Below, piece after piece: positions 43,097 through 52,583 of a stretch of DNA of 64,000 nucleotides. The translations under genes and the position numbers were made by a program. Positions within the stretch are counted from its first letter, which is position 1, and each line of letters starts with the position of its first letter. The notes below the pieces were generated by a model. The model was given only the letters and a program-made list of their open reading frames with translations. It was not told the DNA's origin and did not search any database. The stretch comes from Rhodopirellula baltica (GTDB taxonomy: Bacteria; Planctomycetota; Planctomycetia; Pirellulales; Pirellulaceae), in assembly GCA_002901265.1 (NCBI GenBank), contig PPHI01000074.1, forward strand, positions 1-64,000, in the 5' to 3' direction.

Positions 43097-45736
43097 ATGG
43101 CTGGTCCCTCGCTTTCCGAAGTCGTCCTGTCAGGACGTGAACATTTACGCGAGGGACGTGAACGCTGTCGCCGTGTGCATGTTCAAGGTGGACACGGGAT
43201 CCAGGTTTCGACCTTGGTCAGTGACCTGTATGACGACATCGTCATGGAAGTGTTCCACCAGGCCTGTCGCGACCACTTCGATGGTGAAATTCCGTCTGGG
43301 CTGGCGCTGGTCGCCCACGGCGGATTTGGTCGCCGTGACTTGGCACCCTATTCTGACGCGGACTTGATGCTGATCACGCGCAGTCGCAATACAGCGGCAG
43401 CCGAACGCATCGCACAGTCGTTGACTCGCGATTTGGTCGATATCGGAATCGATGTCGGCTTTGCGTTGCGGACCACCCGCGAAGCCTGTTCGCTGTCCTG
43501 GTCCGATCCGGTCATCTTTACCTCGTTGACCGAATCGAGGTTTCTCGCTGGCAGCGTCAAAGTCTTCACGCGATTTTTTCAATCGCTGCGCCACGGCGCG
43601 TACCTTCGCCGCGCTCGACTGATTCGTGATCTGATTCAGGCACGCCGCGAGGAGCGTACGAAATGGGGTGTGACGAGTTATTTGTTGACGCCAAACGTCA
43701 AAAAGTCTCGTGGCGGTTTACGTGATATCCAGATGGTGCGTTGGATCGGCTTTGCCCGTTATGGCGAAGTCGATTTGGAAAAACTGCTGCGGCTCAACAC
43801 GCTCTCGCGCGAAGATTATCGGTTGCTTCGCAAGGCGTATGACTTTTTGATCCGGCTTCGCAACGAGCTCCATTTTCGCGAAAACAAAGCCCAGGACATT
43901 CTCAGCCGAGCGACGCAGTTGGAAATCGCCGAGTCGTGGAACTACGACGGCGATGATGGCGTCTTGCCAGTCGAAGTGTTCATGCAGCAGTACTTCGAAG
44001 TCACACGCTCGGTGCGTTATATTTCGGGGTTCTTTGCCGACGACAATCGCAGTCGACCTTGGACCGAACAGGTTTACGAGTGGGTTGCGTCGCGGCGAAT
44101 CGACCAGTCAATCCGAATGGGACCCACGCACATTTGGGTTGACCAACCGGCACTGCGCGAGTTCGCACAAAGCTTGCCTCGCGTGCTGCGTTTGATGAGC
44201 GTGGCGAACCATAACAATCGTCGGATCGGGCATTACACCTGGCAGGCGATTCGCATCGCGATGCAGGAACGCGACCCGGCGCCACCAGATTCGGAATCGG
44301 TGGGAGCGTTTTTGTCGTTGCTCAGCCGTGGCAGCCGCTTGGCACCGTTGCTGCGGCGGTTGCATGAATTGCGGATCATCGAACAGTTGATTCCCGAATT
44401 CAAACGCACTCGTGGGCTGCTGCAATTCAATGCCTATCACAAGTACACCGTCGATGCGCATTCCATTCGGGCGGTCGAAGCGGCGACCGATTTTGCCGAC
44501 GATCAATCGTCAATGGGACGCCGCTATCGACGTTTGAAAGACAAGACACTGCTGCATTTGGCACTGCTGATACACGACATCGGCAAAGGGTACTCAGAAG
44601 ACCATTCGATTGTCGGCGCGCGTATCGCACGTAAAGTCGGCGAACGGTTCGACCTCGACACGAACAGTATCGAGATTCTGGAATGGCTGGTCCTGAAGCA
44701 TTTGGCGGTCAATAACGTCGCGTTCCGCCATGATTTGAATGACACCGAAATCGTTTTGTCGTTCGCAAAAGAAGTCGGCTCGATTCGTCGATTGGAATTG
44801 TTGATCGTTCATGCCGTCGCGGACTTGGCGGCGGTCGGCCCAGGCGTGTTGACCGACTGGAAAATGAAACTGATCGAAGACTTGTACCTGCGGACGCGGC
44901 GGTACTTCGAAACCGGTGATGTCGATCTGGATCACGAGGCACTCGCCGAGGAGATTCGGTTACAGGTCGGTGAATGTTTGACGGATTCGGATCCTGAATC
45001 GACCAGTCACAGTTTGCTGCGGCAGCTGCCGTTGTCGATGTTGCGTCGTGAAAAGCCAGATGTTCTGGCAAAGCAGATTGACCAGGTCGCCGAGTCGCTG
45101 GATCAAGGAAACACGTCGTACTGTTTCCATCACTACGATCCGATCCCGTCGGCCAGCCGCTACGTCGTCATCCATCGACAAGGCCAGCAGCGTGTCGGGA
45201 TCTTCGCCCGCGTCGCCGGTGCGTTCATGTCGTGCGGCATCAGTATTTTGCGTGCTGAAATCGTCACGCTAGACGATCTCGTCTGGGATGAATTCTGGGT
45301 CAATGATCGTGACCACTCCGAGCACCCGCCGGATTCACGTATTAACGAGGTGTCCGAGCGAGTCACGCACCTGTTGGATTCGCCGGACGTCCCGGTGCCG
45401 CCGCGTCGACAGAAGTGGACGATGGCAAAATCGAAGGAACCGGAAAAGGTTAACGTCCTGCCTAGCAAGGTTGACTTTGACAACGAGACGCTGGACCGTT
45501 TTACGATCCTGTCGTTTTTTGCCTACGACCAAACAGGTTTGCTGTACAAGATTGCTTCAGCGCTATCAGAAATGGGACTGGTGATCCACTTCGCAAAAAT
45601 CGATACCCACTTGGACCAAGTCGCCGACGTGTTCTATGTGACGGAGATTGACGGCGGTAAAGTCGAACACGAGCAACGCAAACAAGAGATCCGTGGCGTC
45701 TTGCTGGGGATCGCCGAAGAGCGCGAGCAGGACTGA
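43097..45736 (+). CDS. glnD: Bifunctional PII uridylyltransferase/uridylyl-removing enzyme
   Basis: 879 residues, the usual GlnD length. The nucleotidyltransferase domain has VAHGGFGRRDLAPYSDADL (about residues 72-90), with the GGxGRxxLxPYSDxDL catalytic motif. The HD domain includes LALLIHDIGKGYSEDHS (about 488-505), responsible for de-uridylylation. Two ACT domains, near residues 688-760 (RVGIFARVAGAFMSCGISIL) and 800-870 (LLYKIASALSEMGLVIHFAK), sense glutamine. It modifies the adjacent GlnB. The operon pairing with its substrate is strongly consistent with the role. Confidence 0.96.
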   Translation: MAGPSLSEVVLSGREHLREGRERCRRVHVQGGHGIQVSTLVSDLYDDIVMEVFHQACRDHFDGEIPSGLALVAHGGFGRRDLAPYSDADLMLITRSRNTAAAERIAQSLTRDLVDIGIDVGFALRTTREACSLSWSDPVIFTSLTESRFLAGSVKVFTRFFQSLRHGAYLRRARLIRDLIQARREERTKWGVTSYLLTPNVKKSRGGLRDIQMVRWIGFARYGEVDLEKLLRLNTLSREDYRLLRKAYDFLIRLRNELHFRENKAQDILSRATQLEIAESWNYDGDDGVLPVEVFMQQYFEVTRSVRYISGFFADDNRSRPWTEQVYEWVASRRIDQSIRMGPTHIWVDQPALREFAQSLPRVLRLMSVANHNNRRIGHYTWQAIRIAMQERDPAPPDSESVGAFLSLLSRGSRLAPLLRRLHELRIIEQLIPEFKRTRGLLQFNAYHKYTVDAHSIRAVEAATDFADDQSSMGRRYRRLKDKTLLHLALLIHDIGKGYSEDHSIVGARIARKVGERFDLDTNSIEILEWLVLKHLAVNNVAFRHDLNDTEIVLSFAKEVGSIRRLELLIVHAVADLAAVGPGVLTDWKMKLIEDLYLRTRRYFETGDVDLDHEALAEEIRLQVGECLTDSDPESTSHSLLRQLPLSMLRREKPDVLAKQIDQVAESLDQGNTSYCFHHYDPIPSASRYVVIHRQGQQRVGIFARVAGAFMSCGISILRAEIVTLDDLVWDEFWVNDRDHSEHPPDSRINEVSERVTHLLDSPDVPVPPRRQKWTMAKSKEPEKVNVLPSKVDFDNETLDRFTILSFFAYDQTGLLYKIASALSEMGLVIHFAKIDTHLDQVADVFYVTEIDGGKVEHEQRKQEIRGVLLGIAEEREQD

Positions 45737-45995
45737 TCAGGACACGCGGTTAAGCGAATCGGGGAAGCTTTGACGTTTGCGGTCGGTTTGGCCAATCGAT
45801 CACTTGCCAGTGTCGAGCCGATAAGTCATTCGGCTAGTCCCGCCAGGGCAAAAAGTTTTGGGCCGATTGCTTGCCCCCTTGTTGAAGCGCGGGAAAGCTT
45901 AGGTTGATAGAACTGCAGTGGCATGGAAGCCGCGCCGCTTGGGCGTCGTGCGACATGTCGTCCGTCACCTCAAGCATTTCTCATGGATGTTAATC

Positions 45996-46682
45996 ATGCG
46001 TCAGTTCCGCTTGCTAAAGAATACCGCCCTGGCAGCACTGGTTGCCGGTTCGTTTTTGGCCGGTCATCAAGTCTTCGCAGACGATTTTGATGCACTGCTT
46101 GCCGAAGTTGAGTTTGCTGATCCGAGCACCTCGGGCGATGAAGCCGCGATCGCGCCTGTTGCTCCCGTCGAAGAAGCGGGAGCTCAGTCAGCACTGGGCC
46201 TCGAGTTGCCTCCCGAGCCGCTCCCGCACGAGCCCGCAGCAGCCGTTGATACGCTGCCCGCGGTTCCCGCCCCGCCAACGCCCGTAAGCACTGGCGCCGA
46301 CCAACTCGCGCCGATCCCAGAACCCGTTCCCGCGCCTGTGGCAAGCGTCGCAATGGGCGGATCGTGCCAGTCTTGTGGTGGACACTCGGTCGCCGCTTGT
46401 GGATGCAATCACGGTCATCACAAACTCAGTAACTGCCTCGGCAACCGCATTCAAGCGGGATCGTGCATGCCTTACATGCCACCGCAACTTCCGACCTCGA
46501 CGTTTTACCAGTACTGGCGATCAAACGCTTGCAACGCAAATGTCTGGGACGGATATCAGAACCGGTGCCACGACAAAATCGATTTGTCGATTCATCGCAA
46601 CGCCCGTGGCTGCAACGGATGCGACAACGGCTGTGCCACAGTGCCGGCGAACTGGTGTGACTTGCAAGAGTCCTGCGAGTAA
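45996..46682 (+). CDS. Exported Pro-rich protein with Cys-rich C-terminus
   Basis: ATG 45996 gives a signal peptide (KNTALAALVAGSFLAGHQVFA) and 228 residues; the upstream frame to 45918 adds an unlikely leader. Residues of about 45-120 are Pro/Ala/Glu-rich. The C-terminal half has many Cys: GGSCQSCGGHSVAACGCNHG, then NRIQAGSCMPYMPP, SNACNANVWDGYQNRCHDK, and RGCNGCDNGC. The spacing suggests disulfides or metal binding in a cell-surface protein. I do not recognise the family. A terminator hairpin follows 30 bases downstream. Confidence 0.7.
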   Translation: MRQFRLLKNTALAALVAGSFLAGHQVFADDFDALLAEVEFADPSTSGDEAAIAPVAPVEEAGAQSALGLELPPEPLPHEPAAAVDTLPAVPAPPTPVSTGADQLAPIPEPVPAPVASVAMGGSCQSCGGHSVAACGCNHGHHKLSNCLGNRIQAGSCMPYMPPQLPTSTFYQYWRSNACNANVWDGYQNRCHDKIDLSIHRNARGCNGCDNGCATVPANWCDLQESCE

Positions 46683-46712
46683 TCGTCAAACGAACGATTC
46701 ATGAACGATTCC

Positions 46713-46737
46713 AAACGCCCGGTTCCGCCGGGCGTTT
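46713..46737 (+). terminator. Intrinsic-terminator-like hairpin after the Cys-rich protein gene
   Basis: AAACGCCCGG (46713-46722) pairs with CCGGGCGTTT (46728-46737) around a 5-base loop. The stem is GC-rich and ends in TTT; only a weak T-tract follows. It is 30 bases past the stop at 46682. Confidence 0.65.
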
Positions 46738-46768
46738 CGCGTTTGGTGACCGAACGAAGGAGACCGAA

Positions 46769-46784
46769 CGTTTGCTAGCAAACG
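46769..46784. promoter_or_regulatory. Perfect 16-bp palindrome
   Basis: CGTTTGCTAGCAAACG is self-complementary over all 16 bases, the symmetry expected of a dimeric regulator site. It directly precedes a CATAAT sequence. Regulator and target are unknown. Confidence 0.4.
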
Positions 46785-46915
46785 CATAATCGTGTTTAGA
46801 AAAAAAAACGAACGATCCCGCGGAACCACTACAGGAGTCGCAATGGAGTTGCCGATACCACTTGTACCATGGATTGGGAGGGTGGAACGATCGGTGCCAT
46901 CGTTCCAGCACTGAT

Positions 46916-46964
46916 GGGCCATGGTGAGGCAGGGAGGGCTTCACCATGGCCCTTCTCCTTTTCC
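46916..46964 (+). terminator. Strong hairpin with pyrimidine-rich tail
   Basis: GGGCCATGGTGA (46916-46927) pairs perfectly with TCACCATGGCCC (46941-46952) across a 13-base loop, followed by TTCTCCTTTTCC. A smaller hairpin with arms GGAACGAT and ATCGTTCC lies just upstream at 46884-46906. This fits a plus-strand terminator for a short transcript, since no plus-strand gene ends here. Confidence 0.45.
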
Positions 46965-47117
46965 GGTCCATCGGAACGCCGCGATCGCGCACGGCGCATT
47001 GCTGAAATTCAATAGAGCTTCGTGATCGCAACCCGGGCGCTCGACCGTGGTGATCAACTCTCTGCTCTCAACCCGCACGATGAAGCGGGTCGCTTCTACG
47101 GCGTGATTCCGATTCTG

Positions 47118-48422
47118 CTAAGAGAATAGCTGCTGTACGATCGAGCCATCACGTACTAGCGTAATTGGTCGCCCTGTCGTGCTGTTGAACTCCAATGTCG
47201 GGTCGACACCGAGGTTGTGGTAGAAACTGGCCGCGACGTCATCGGGTGTGATTGCTTCGTGGCGTGGTCCGCTGGCCGTATCATCGCTTTCGCCGATCAC
47301 TTGTCCGCCACGAACGCCGCCGCCAGCCATCAGCATGAACATGCATCGTGGATAGTGATCACGCCCGCCTTCGGACGAACGGGTGTTGATCTTCGGAGTG
47401 CGTCCGAATTCGCCCGTCACGAATACGGCCGTTTGCTGTAGCAGTCCTCGCTGTTCGAGGCCGTTCAGCAGCCCGCTCAATCCCGCGTCAAGCTTGGGCA
47501 GTTGGCCGTCTTTCAGTCGCGAAAAGTTATCGGCGTGTGTATCCCAGCCACCTAGCTGGACGGTTACAAAGCGAACGCCTGACTCCACCAAGCGAAGTGC
47601 TAACATGCAACTTTGGCCGAACGAGTCCTCGCCAAACTGTTTGGCAAAGCTTTGCGGCTCGTTGCTGATATCGAAGGCGTTGCGAGCGCGTTCGGAGGTG
47701 ATCATCGAGTACGCTTGTTCGCCGAATTGGTCGAGACCTTCGAGCAACTGATCGTTCTTTTCGAGTTCGGCGAACTTGCGATCGAGCTTACGTAGCAGTG
47801 TTTGTCGGCGCTGCACCTCGTCGACCGCCAAGTCACCTGGAAGCGAGATCCCGCGAACACCGTAGGGACGTCCAAAGTTCGGTTGCGAATTCGTTTCGAG
47901 CGAGGAATAGCGGATCCCTAGAAAGCCTGACCCGTGACCTGCTTTGGGGATCGCGACTGCGCTTGGGATATCTGGATCAGCAGGTTGTTCCTTGGCCAGC
48001 ACAGATCCGTAGCTGGGGTATTCTAGGGCTGGCGTCGGTTTGCTGCCCGTGTTGACGTATTCCTGGCCCAGTCGGTGTGCTGCCAGCGTATGGCTGACGC
48101 CGCGAAGCAACGCGATCTTGTCCATGCACCCAGCGATCTTTGGCAGGTGCTCGCATATTTGGATCCCGGGCACATTGGTGGAAATCGGTTTGAACGCACC
48201 ACGATGTGTGTCGGGGGCGTTGGGTTTTGGATCGAACGTGTCCAAGTGAGAAGGGCCGCCCGGCAATTCGATGAAGATCGCCCGATCGGCAAAGCCCGAT
48301 TTGACTTGACCAGCCGCAGCGAGCCGATCGTATCCTGCCATCGTTAATCCGCCGATCGACAGAGAACCGATTTTCAGCAGGTCACGCCGTGAGACGCCAT
48401 CGCATGTTTGGTGAAATTTCAT
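47118..48422 (-). CDS. DUF1501 family exported protein
   Basis: ATG 48422 (434 residues) is preferred to a TTG 12 bases upstream. A twin-arginine signal is seen at the N-terminus (GVSRRDLLKIGSLSIGGLTM). The remainder matches DUF1501: FIELPGGPSHLDTFDPKP, IALLRGVSHTLAAHRLGQ, RFVTVQLGGWDTHADNFSRL, VFVTGEFGRTPKINTRSSEG, GRDHYPRCMFMLMAGGGVRG. The fold is related to the alkaline phosphatase/sulfatase superfamily and His/Asp metal ligands are visible. It is co-directional with and 109 bases after the cytochrome-type gene; the pair occurs repeatedly in planctomycete genomes. Biochemical function is unknown. Confidence 0.93.
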   Translation of the reverse strand: MKFHQTCDGVSRRDLLKIGSLSIGGLTMAGYDRLAAAGQVKSGFADRAIFIELPGGPSHLDTFDPKPNAPDTHRGAFKPISTNVPGIQICEHLPKIAGCMDKIALLRGVSHTLAAHRLGQEYVNTGSKPTPALEYPSYGSVLAKEQPADPDIPSAVAIPKAGHGSGFLGIRYSSLETNSQPNFGRPYGVRGISLPGDLAVDEVQRRQTLLRKLDRKFAELEKNDQLLEGLDQFGEQAYSMITSERARNAFDISNEPQSFAKQFGEDSFGQSCMLALRLVESGVRFVTVQLGGWDTHADNFSRLKDGQLPKLDAGLSGLLNGLEQRGLLQQTAVFVTGEFGRTPKINTRSSEGGRDHYPRCMFMLMAGGGVRGGQVIGESDDTASGPRHEAITPDDVAASFYHNLGVDPTLEFNSTTGRPITLVRDGSIVQQLFS

Positions 48423-48531
48423 CGGGCGGTCCAAGTGGGTGAAGGGGAAAGTATTGGTGGTGGAAAGGCGAAGCGGAAGGAAACTCGCAAACCCAGGCGA
48501 CGGTCACCGCCTGGATCACTTGGGTGAAAGT

Positions 48532-51324
48532 TCAGTGGCTGATAATGAATTCTTTGGTGTTGACCAAAGCCCACATCAATCCTTCCAGGCCTTTCGTTGG
48601 TGAATCGCTTTCGTTGATATACTGCGTCGCGATTTCGGTTTCGTCTGCATTGGGGTAACGGCTTAGCGTCCGGAGATAAGCTTGCCGGATCACGTCATCT
48701 AATGAAGGCTTTGATTTGTCGTCGCCGATCAGTTCGTCAACATTCTTTGTGACAAGTGAAGGCCAGCAAGTCGGATCTTTGATCAAGCTTTCTAGGCTCG
48801 GAACTTCGTAACGGTCACCAAGTCGTTCCGCGATTCGGACGTATTGCTTTTCCGCCGTTTGAAGCATCTTTTCCTGACGTGCGGGCGGCATCCTGTTGTA
48901 TTGCTTTACTCGCGAGAGGACGCTCAGACGGAGCTTGTCGTCTTGTCGCTCGCGAGACGACATTTTGTCGGTTCCCGATTGCGGTGCATCGAGTTCCAGT
49001 TGACGGCAGATTTCGCTGACCCAACCGTCCCGATTGGCAATGCGTTCATGCATCTCGGCATCGTTGCGCAGGTAAATCGCTTGCAACAAACTGGGGGAAT
49101 CACTGCGGTCACAATCACAGTTGGTTTCGCGGATGGATTGACCGAACACTTCCAACGCAAAGCTCGAATTGTTGCGTGTCCGACCTTGTCCATCGGCGAT
49201 CGCCATTTGGTCCAGTTCCGTTCGCAATTCGTTTGCCTGTTTGGTCGACCCGGTCGCCAGCATCACCATGTCGAAAACGACCTCGGCGGGGAGGCGACGT
49301 GGCAGATGATGCGAAAAATTCGCCCGATCGTTGATGTTGGTCGCATTCGTTTCGGCACTTCGTTGATAGGCGTCACTGGTGACGATCTCGCGATGCAGCC
49401 ACTTTAAATCGAAGTCGTGACGCATGAATTCCGATGCCAAGTGATCGAGCAGTGCCGCGTTGCTCGGCGGGTTCGCCAGGTTCATGTCATCGGTCGGGTC
49501 AACGATCCCAATCCCGAAATAGTTGCCCCACACTCGATTGACGAGAGCTTTGGCAAAGTATGGATTCGATTCATCACGAAGCCACTGCATCAAGGCCGGT
49601 CGCGGGTCTTGGGAAAGCTCAAATTCGTCGTTCTCGCCGAGGATTTTTCCTGCCGGGATACGTGCCGGTGGTGGCTTTCTGCCTTTTTTTCTGGCGAGTT
49701 CTCGCTGCCGTTTTTGACGTTCGGTAAGGCTCCGCTTGGTAACGAATAGTTCTCCGAATGGCACGACCTTGCCGTTCTGGGAAGCCTTTTGGATGGCTTT
49801 TCGCAACTCACCGCCTTTTAGTTCCTTGCCGTCGGTAAGCTTCGCATTCAGTTCATCACGCAGTTCTTTGGATTGTGGCGAGACGACATTGGCGTTGCTT
49901 GCCCGGACGGTCGTAAACAGTTGTGCGAAGTCGTCGAAATCTTGTTTTGACCACTGATCGAATGGGTGTTTGTGGCACTGTGCGCATTCGATACGCACAC
50001 CTAAAAAAGCGTACGCAAATCCGATCGCGCGCTCTTCCGGTTTTTGAAAATTGCGACGCGCCCAGAAGAGAGGCAGCGAACGGCGTTCGGCATAGCGATC
50101 GAGATCTCCGTTGCAGATCTCGGTCATTTCGCGGCAGTAGTCGAGATAGCTTTCGCCTTCTTCACGCGTGCTTGCGGTGACAATCCCAGAGACGATCTCG
50201 TCGTAGGGCATGTTTTCATCGAGTCGCTTTTGAAGCCATTTGAACCACAGTTTGTTGCTGACGTTTCGCACCGGCAGAACATTGTTGAGCTGTTCGGCAC
50301 TGTTGCCGGTCCAATCGCTCATTCGAGTCGCCCACCAGGCGCCATAAGCAGGCGAGTCGAGTAACTCATCGATGTAGCGTTCGCGTTTATCGGAGGCGTT
50401 GTCTTGAAGAAATGACTCGACTCGATCGGACGCCGGCAGCACGCCGGTGATATCAAGGGAAACACGTCGAACGAATTCTTCATCGGTACACCGATCCGAG
50501 GCGACGATACCGAGTTTTTGCAGTTTCTGATCGATCAAGCGATCGATCGGTTTCGTTGGCGTTGAACGCGCCACACTGCCTTGTTTTGTAGCGGGCGTCA
50601 CGATCGGGCGAATCACCGGAATCGGAACGACGGCTTTGTCATAGGAAACAACAATATGGGTGTCGCCAGAGTCACCGGATTGGACCAAGCCGTTTTCCGT
50701 GACCGCAGCGATCACATCATCATTGCTGCTGAAGCGGCAAAGCGGTGTGACGTCTTCTGCGGAACCATCTTCCCAGTGTGCGACCACTTTTAAGCTGACT
50801 TGCTGGCCGTCCGATTTGAATTGAATTTCATCCGGAATGATCTGCAAGCGGTCCAATTCTTGGATGGAGGATTCTTTGTATGCGGCGCCGCTCGCGATCC
50901 AACGACGAAGCACGTTGTATTGCCAACTGCCTTGATCAAAACGCTTGCCGCCTTCGTGCAGATCGGCGTCAGAGGGCTTGGCGAGGATCAAACTTTCATC
51001 GATGTCGGACGTATCCACTCGGCCGGTCCCGCGGGCCAGCAACGCTTCGTGATCGGCCGCAAAGTCGTAACCAAAGAGTGACAATTGAAAATCGCCGCGT
51101 CCTTGGAATGAGCCATGACAGGATCGGCCATTGCAGCCCAACTTGCCCATCAACGGGATCACATGTTTTTGAAAATCAGGGACTTCTTTGGTGTCCCCAA
51201 CAGCGAACCGCGTGTCGATTGTCGGTGCGGGGACCGACTCGGCATACGCCGCCGATGAAATTCCGAATAGAACGAGCACGCCGAAAACTCGACGTCCTTG
51301 TGGGGTTTGCCAAAAAGACTTCAT
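48532..51324 (-). CDS. DUF1549/DUF1553 planctomycete cytochrome-type protein
   Basis: 930 residues from ATG 51324, with a signal peptide (RVFGVLVLFGISSAAYA). Near residue 65 a PSCyt1-like motif C-x4-CH (LGCNGRSCHG) could attach heme. A BIG2-like domain is near 185-240. DUF1549 follows, with a second CxxCH motif near residue 445 (CAQCHKHPFDQW), and DUF1553 fills the C-terminal part (about 590-930; NPYFAKALVNRVWGNYFGIG, RRLPAEVVFDMVMLAT). The two heme motifs imply electron transfer in the periplasm. Substrate and partner are unknown, except that a DUF1501 gene follows and an exported coiled-coil protein and sigma/anti-sigma genes precede it. Confidence 0.93.
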   Translation of the reverse strand: MKSFWQTPQGRRVFGVLVLFGISSAAYAESVPAPTIDTRFAVGDTKEVPDFQKHVIPLMGKLGCNGRSCHGSFQGRGDFQLSLFGYDFAADHEALLARGTGRVDTSDIDESLILAKPSDADLHEGGKRFDQGSWQYNVLRRWIASGAAYKESSIQELDRLQIIPDEIQFKSDGQQVSLKVVAHWEDGSAEDVTPLCRFSSNDDVIAAVTENGLVQSGDSGDTHIVVSYDKAVVPIPVIRPIVTPATKQGSVARSTPTKPIDRLIDQKLQKLGIVASDRCTDEEFVRRVSLDITGVLPASDRVESFLQDNASDKRERYIDELLDSPAYGAWWATRMSDWTGNSAEQLNNVLPVRNVSNKLWFKWLQKRLDENMPYDEIVSGIVTASTREEGESYLDYCREMTEICNGDLDRYAERRSLPLFWARRNFQKPEERAIGFAYAFLGVRIECAQCHKHPFDQWSKQDFDDFAQLFTTVRASNANVVSPQSKELRDELNAKLTDGKELKGGELRKAIQKASQNGKVVPFGELFVTKRSLTERQKRQRELARKKGRKPPPARIPAGKILGENDEFELSQDPRPALMQWLRDESNPYFAKALVNRVWGNYFGIGIVDPTDDMNLANPPSNAALLDHLASEFMRHDFDLKWLHREIVTSDAYQRSAETNATNINDRANFSHHLPRRLPAEVVFDMVMLATGSTKQANELRTELDQMAIADGQGRTRNNSSFALEVFGQSIRETNCDCDRSDSPSLLQAIYLRNDAEMHERIANRDGWVSEICRQLELDAPQSGTDKMSSRERQDDKLRLSVLSRVKQYNRMPPARQEKMLQTAEKQYVRIAERLGDRYEVPSLESLIKDPTCWPSLVTKNVDELIGDDKSKPSLDDVIRQAYLRTLSRYPNADETEIATQYINESDSPTKGLEGLMWALVNTKEFIISH

Positions 51325-51378
51325 CACAAAAGCTTCGTCAAACGGAGGGGAAATCAGGGATGGGAGTGTTCCGGCGAA

Positions 51379-52038
51379 TCAACGCTTGGGCTGGCTACGA
51401 CCAGCTTTGCGTAAATTTGCTTCGAGGTTTTTTTCGACGTTGATCGCGAAGTCGGACTCGCGTTTTTCAATCTTCGATTCGGTTTCGGCAATCTGTTGCT
51501 GCATCCGGGCGACACGCGTATTCAGTAAAGCAACTTCATGCCGCATTTTCGCGAGCTCTGCCTTGGCCAATTGCTCGGTGACCTTGGCCAGCAATTTGCG
51601 ATCTGACTGGCTATCGCGGATTTTCAGTTTGGCGATCAACAGGTTCAACGACGACTGTGCTTGAACGATTTGCAATTCCAACTCGAACGATTCTTCGCCG
51701 CGTTTCTCAGCCGCTTGCAATCGCTTTGCCGAGCGTGCTAAGCCACGAATCGCCACGTCGTATTGTTTAGGCGCTTTCTTGCGTAGCTGGTCAAGCAGTT
51801 TTTTGACGTCCGGCAGATGGCGATCAACCATTTCCAAGACGTTTTGTTCAAGCTCTTTATCGATCCGGGATGCCCTGCCCGCGTCCTCTGCAGGTGTCTT
51901 AGTCGGACTTGCCGATAGCGCTGATTGACCCAACAGTTTGGCATCCACAGCCAGTGCTGATGACGAGCAGAGCAGTTCGCCAATGGACCAGAAACAGGCG
52001 AAAGCGATCACGGTGCGAAGGTTCGCGAAACTAGCCAT
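51379..52038 (-). CDS. Exported coiled-coil protein of the cytochrome module
   Basis: ATG 52038 is chosen because it starts a signal peptide (LRTVIAFACFWSIGELLCSSSALA) and overlaps the end of the upstream gene by eight bases. The 219-residue product is mostly helical with heptads (AEKRGEESFELELQIVQAQS, LAKAELAKMRHEVALLNTRV, MQQQIAETESKIEKRESDF), so it may be a rod-like periplasmic protein. The family is not recognised. The coupling with the anti-sigma-like gene and the 51-base gap to the cytochrome gene place it in the same operon. Confidence 0.72.
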   Translation of the reverse strand: MASFANLRTVIAFACFWSIGELLCSSSALAVDAKLLGQSALSASPTKTPAEDAGRASRIDKELEQNVLEMVDRHLPDVKKLLDQLRKKAPKQYDVAIRGLARSAKRLQAAEKRGEESFELELQIVQAQSSLNLLIAKLKIRDSQSDRKLLAKVTEQLAKAELAKMRHEVALLNTRVARMQQQIAETESKIEKRESDFAINVEKNLEANLRKAGRSQPKR

Positions 52039-52546
52039 CGTTATGCTCGCCCTCCAGTAAACCGGCTTCCATCGCAAGGACCATCCAATCAATTGAGTCG
52101 TCGCCCGAATTCAAATCGCCATCGTTGGTCTCAGGAAGGTGGTTCATCGCGATTGCCGAATCGTGATGAATGTCTGCTTCGCCCGGCAAAGTCTCAAGAC
52201 GCTCTGCCCAAACGGTCGCCAATCGCAATTCGTAGTCTTCGTTCGTCGGCGACTGCCGAATGGCAATGGAAGCGGCGAACAAGCCAGTTGCCGCCAGGGT
52301 CACCACGATGGCAAGCAGGCGTTTCTTCGGGGGTGACGGTTCTGGAAGTGAGTGCCGTGTAAAGGCGGAGTGGCTGGTCGCGATTTGACACAGCAGTTCG
52401 CTTTCCCGCAGCAGGATCGCTTGCAAGGTCTCGTCATCCAGATCGGCTTCGAAAGCTTGTGATTCGGCGACATCCATTTCCCCCAACAGATACGCCAAGC
52501 AACGTTGTTGCTGGTCATTTGCGGTTGGTTCGGGAGATCGATTCAT
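52031..52546 (-). CDS. Anti-sigma-factor-like membrane protein
   Basis: 171 residues. The N-terminal cytoplasmic part (RCLAYLLGEMDVAESQAFEADL) has the composition and helical layout of anti-sigma N-terminal domains, although the classical HxxxCxxC zinc motif is absent. One TM helix (about residues 77-94, LLAIVVTLAATGLFAASIAI) precedes an acidic extracytoplasmic tail. It directly follows the ECF sigma gene with a 37-base gap. An anti-sigma role is inferred mainly from gene order. Confidence 0.72.
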   Translation of the reverse strand: MNRSPEPTANDQQQRCLAYLLGEMDVAESQAFEADLDDETLQAILLRESELLCQIATSHSAFTRHSLPEPSPPKKRLLAIVVTLAATGLFAASIAIRQSPTNEDYELRLATVWAERLETLPGEADIHHDSAIAMNHLPETNDGDLNSGDDSIDWMVLAMEAGLLEGEHNDG

Positions 52547-52583
52547 TTCAGGCAGTTGGAGTGGTTGGAAACGGAATGGGGGC

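Larger units (their letters stand above)
46683..47117. other. 435-base structured intergenic region
   Basis: No convincing gene is present. From left to right there are a terminator-like hairpin (46713-46737), a perfect 16-base palindrome CGTTTGCTAGCAAACG (46769-46784), a possible -10 CATAAT (46785-46790), an A-rich run, an 8-bp hairpin (46884-46906), and a 12-bp-stem hairpin followed by a pyrimidine-rich tract (46916-46964). Together these would fit a plus-strand small RNA transcribed from about 46797 to 46965, but that is a hypothesis. The remainder to 47117 shows nothing distinctive. Confidence 0.45.

Noticed and set aside
46699-47031. 110-residue minus-strand gene in the intergenic region
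   Set aside because: It covers hairpins and an A-rich run, has no recognisable start site or domain, and looks like a non-coding shadow.
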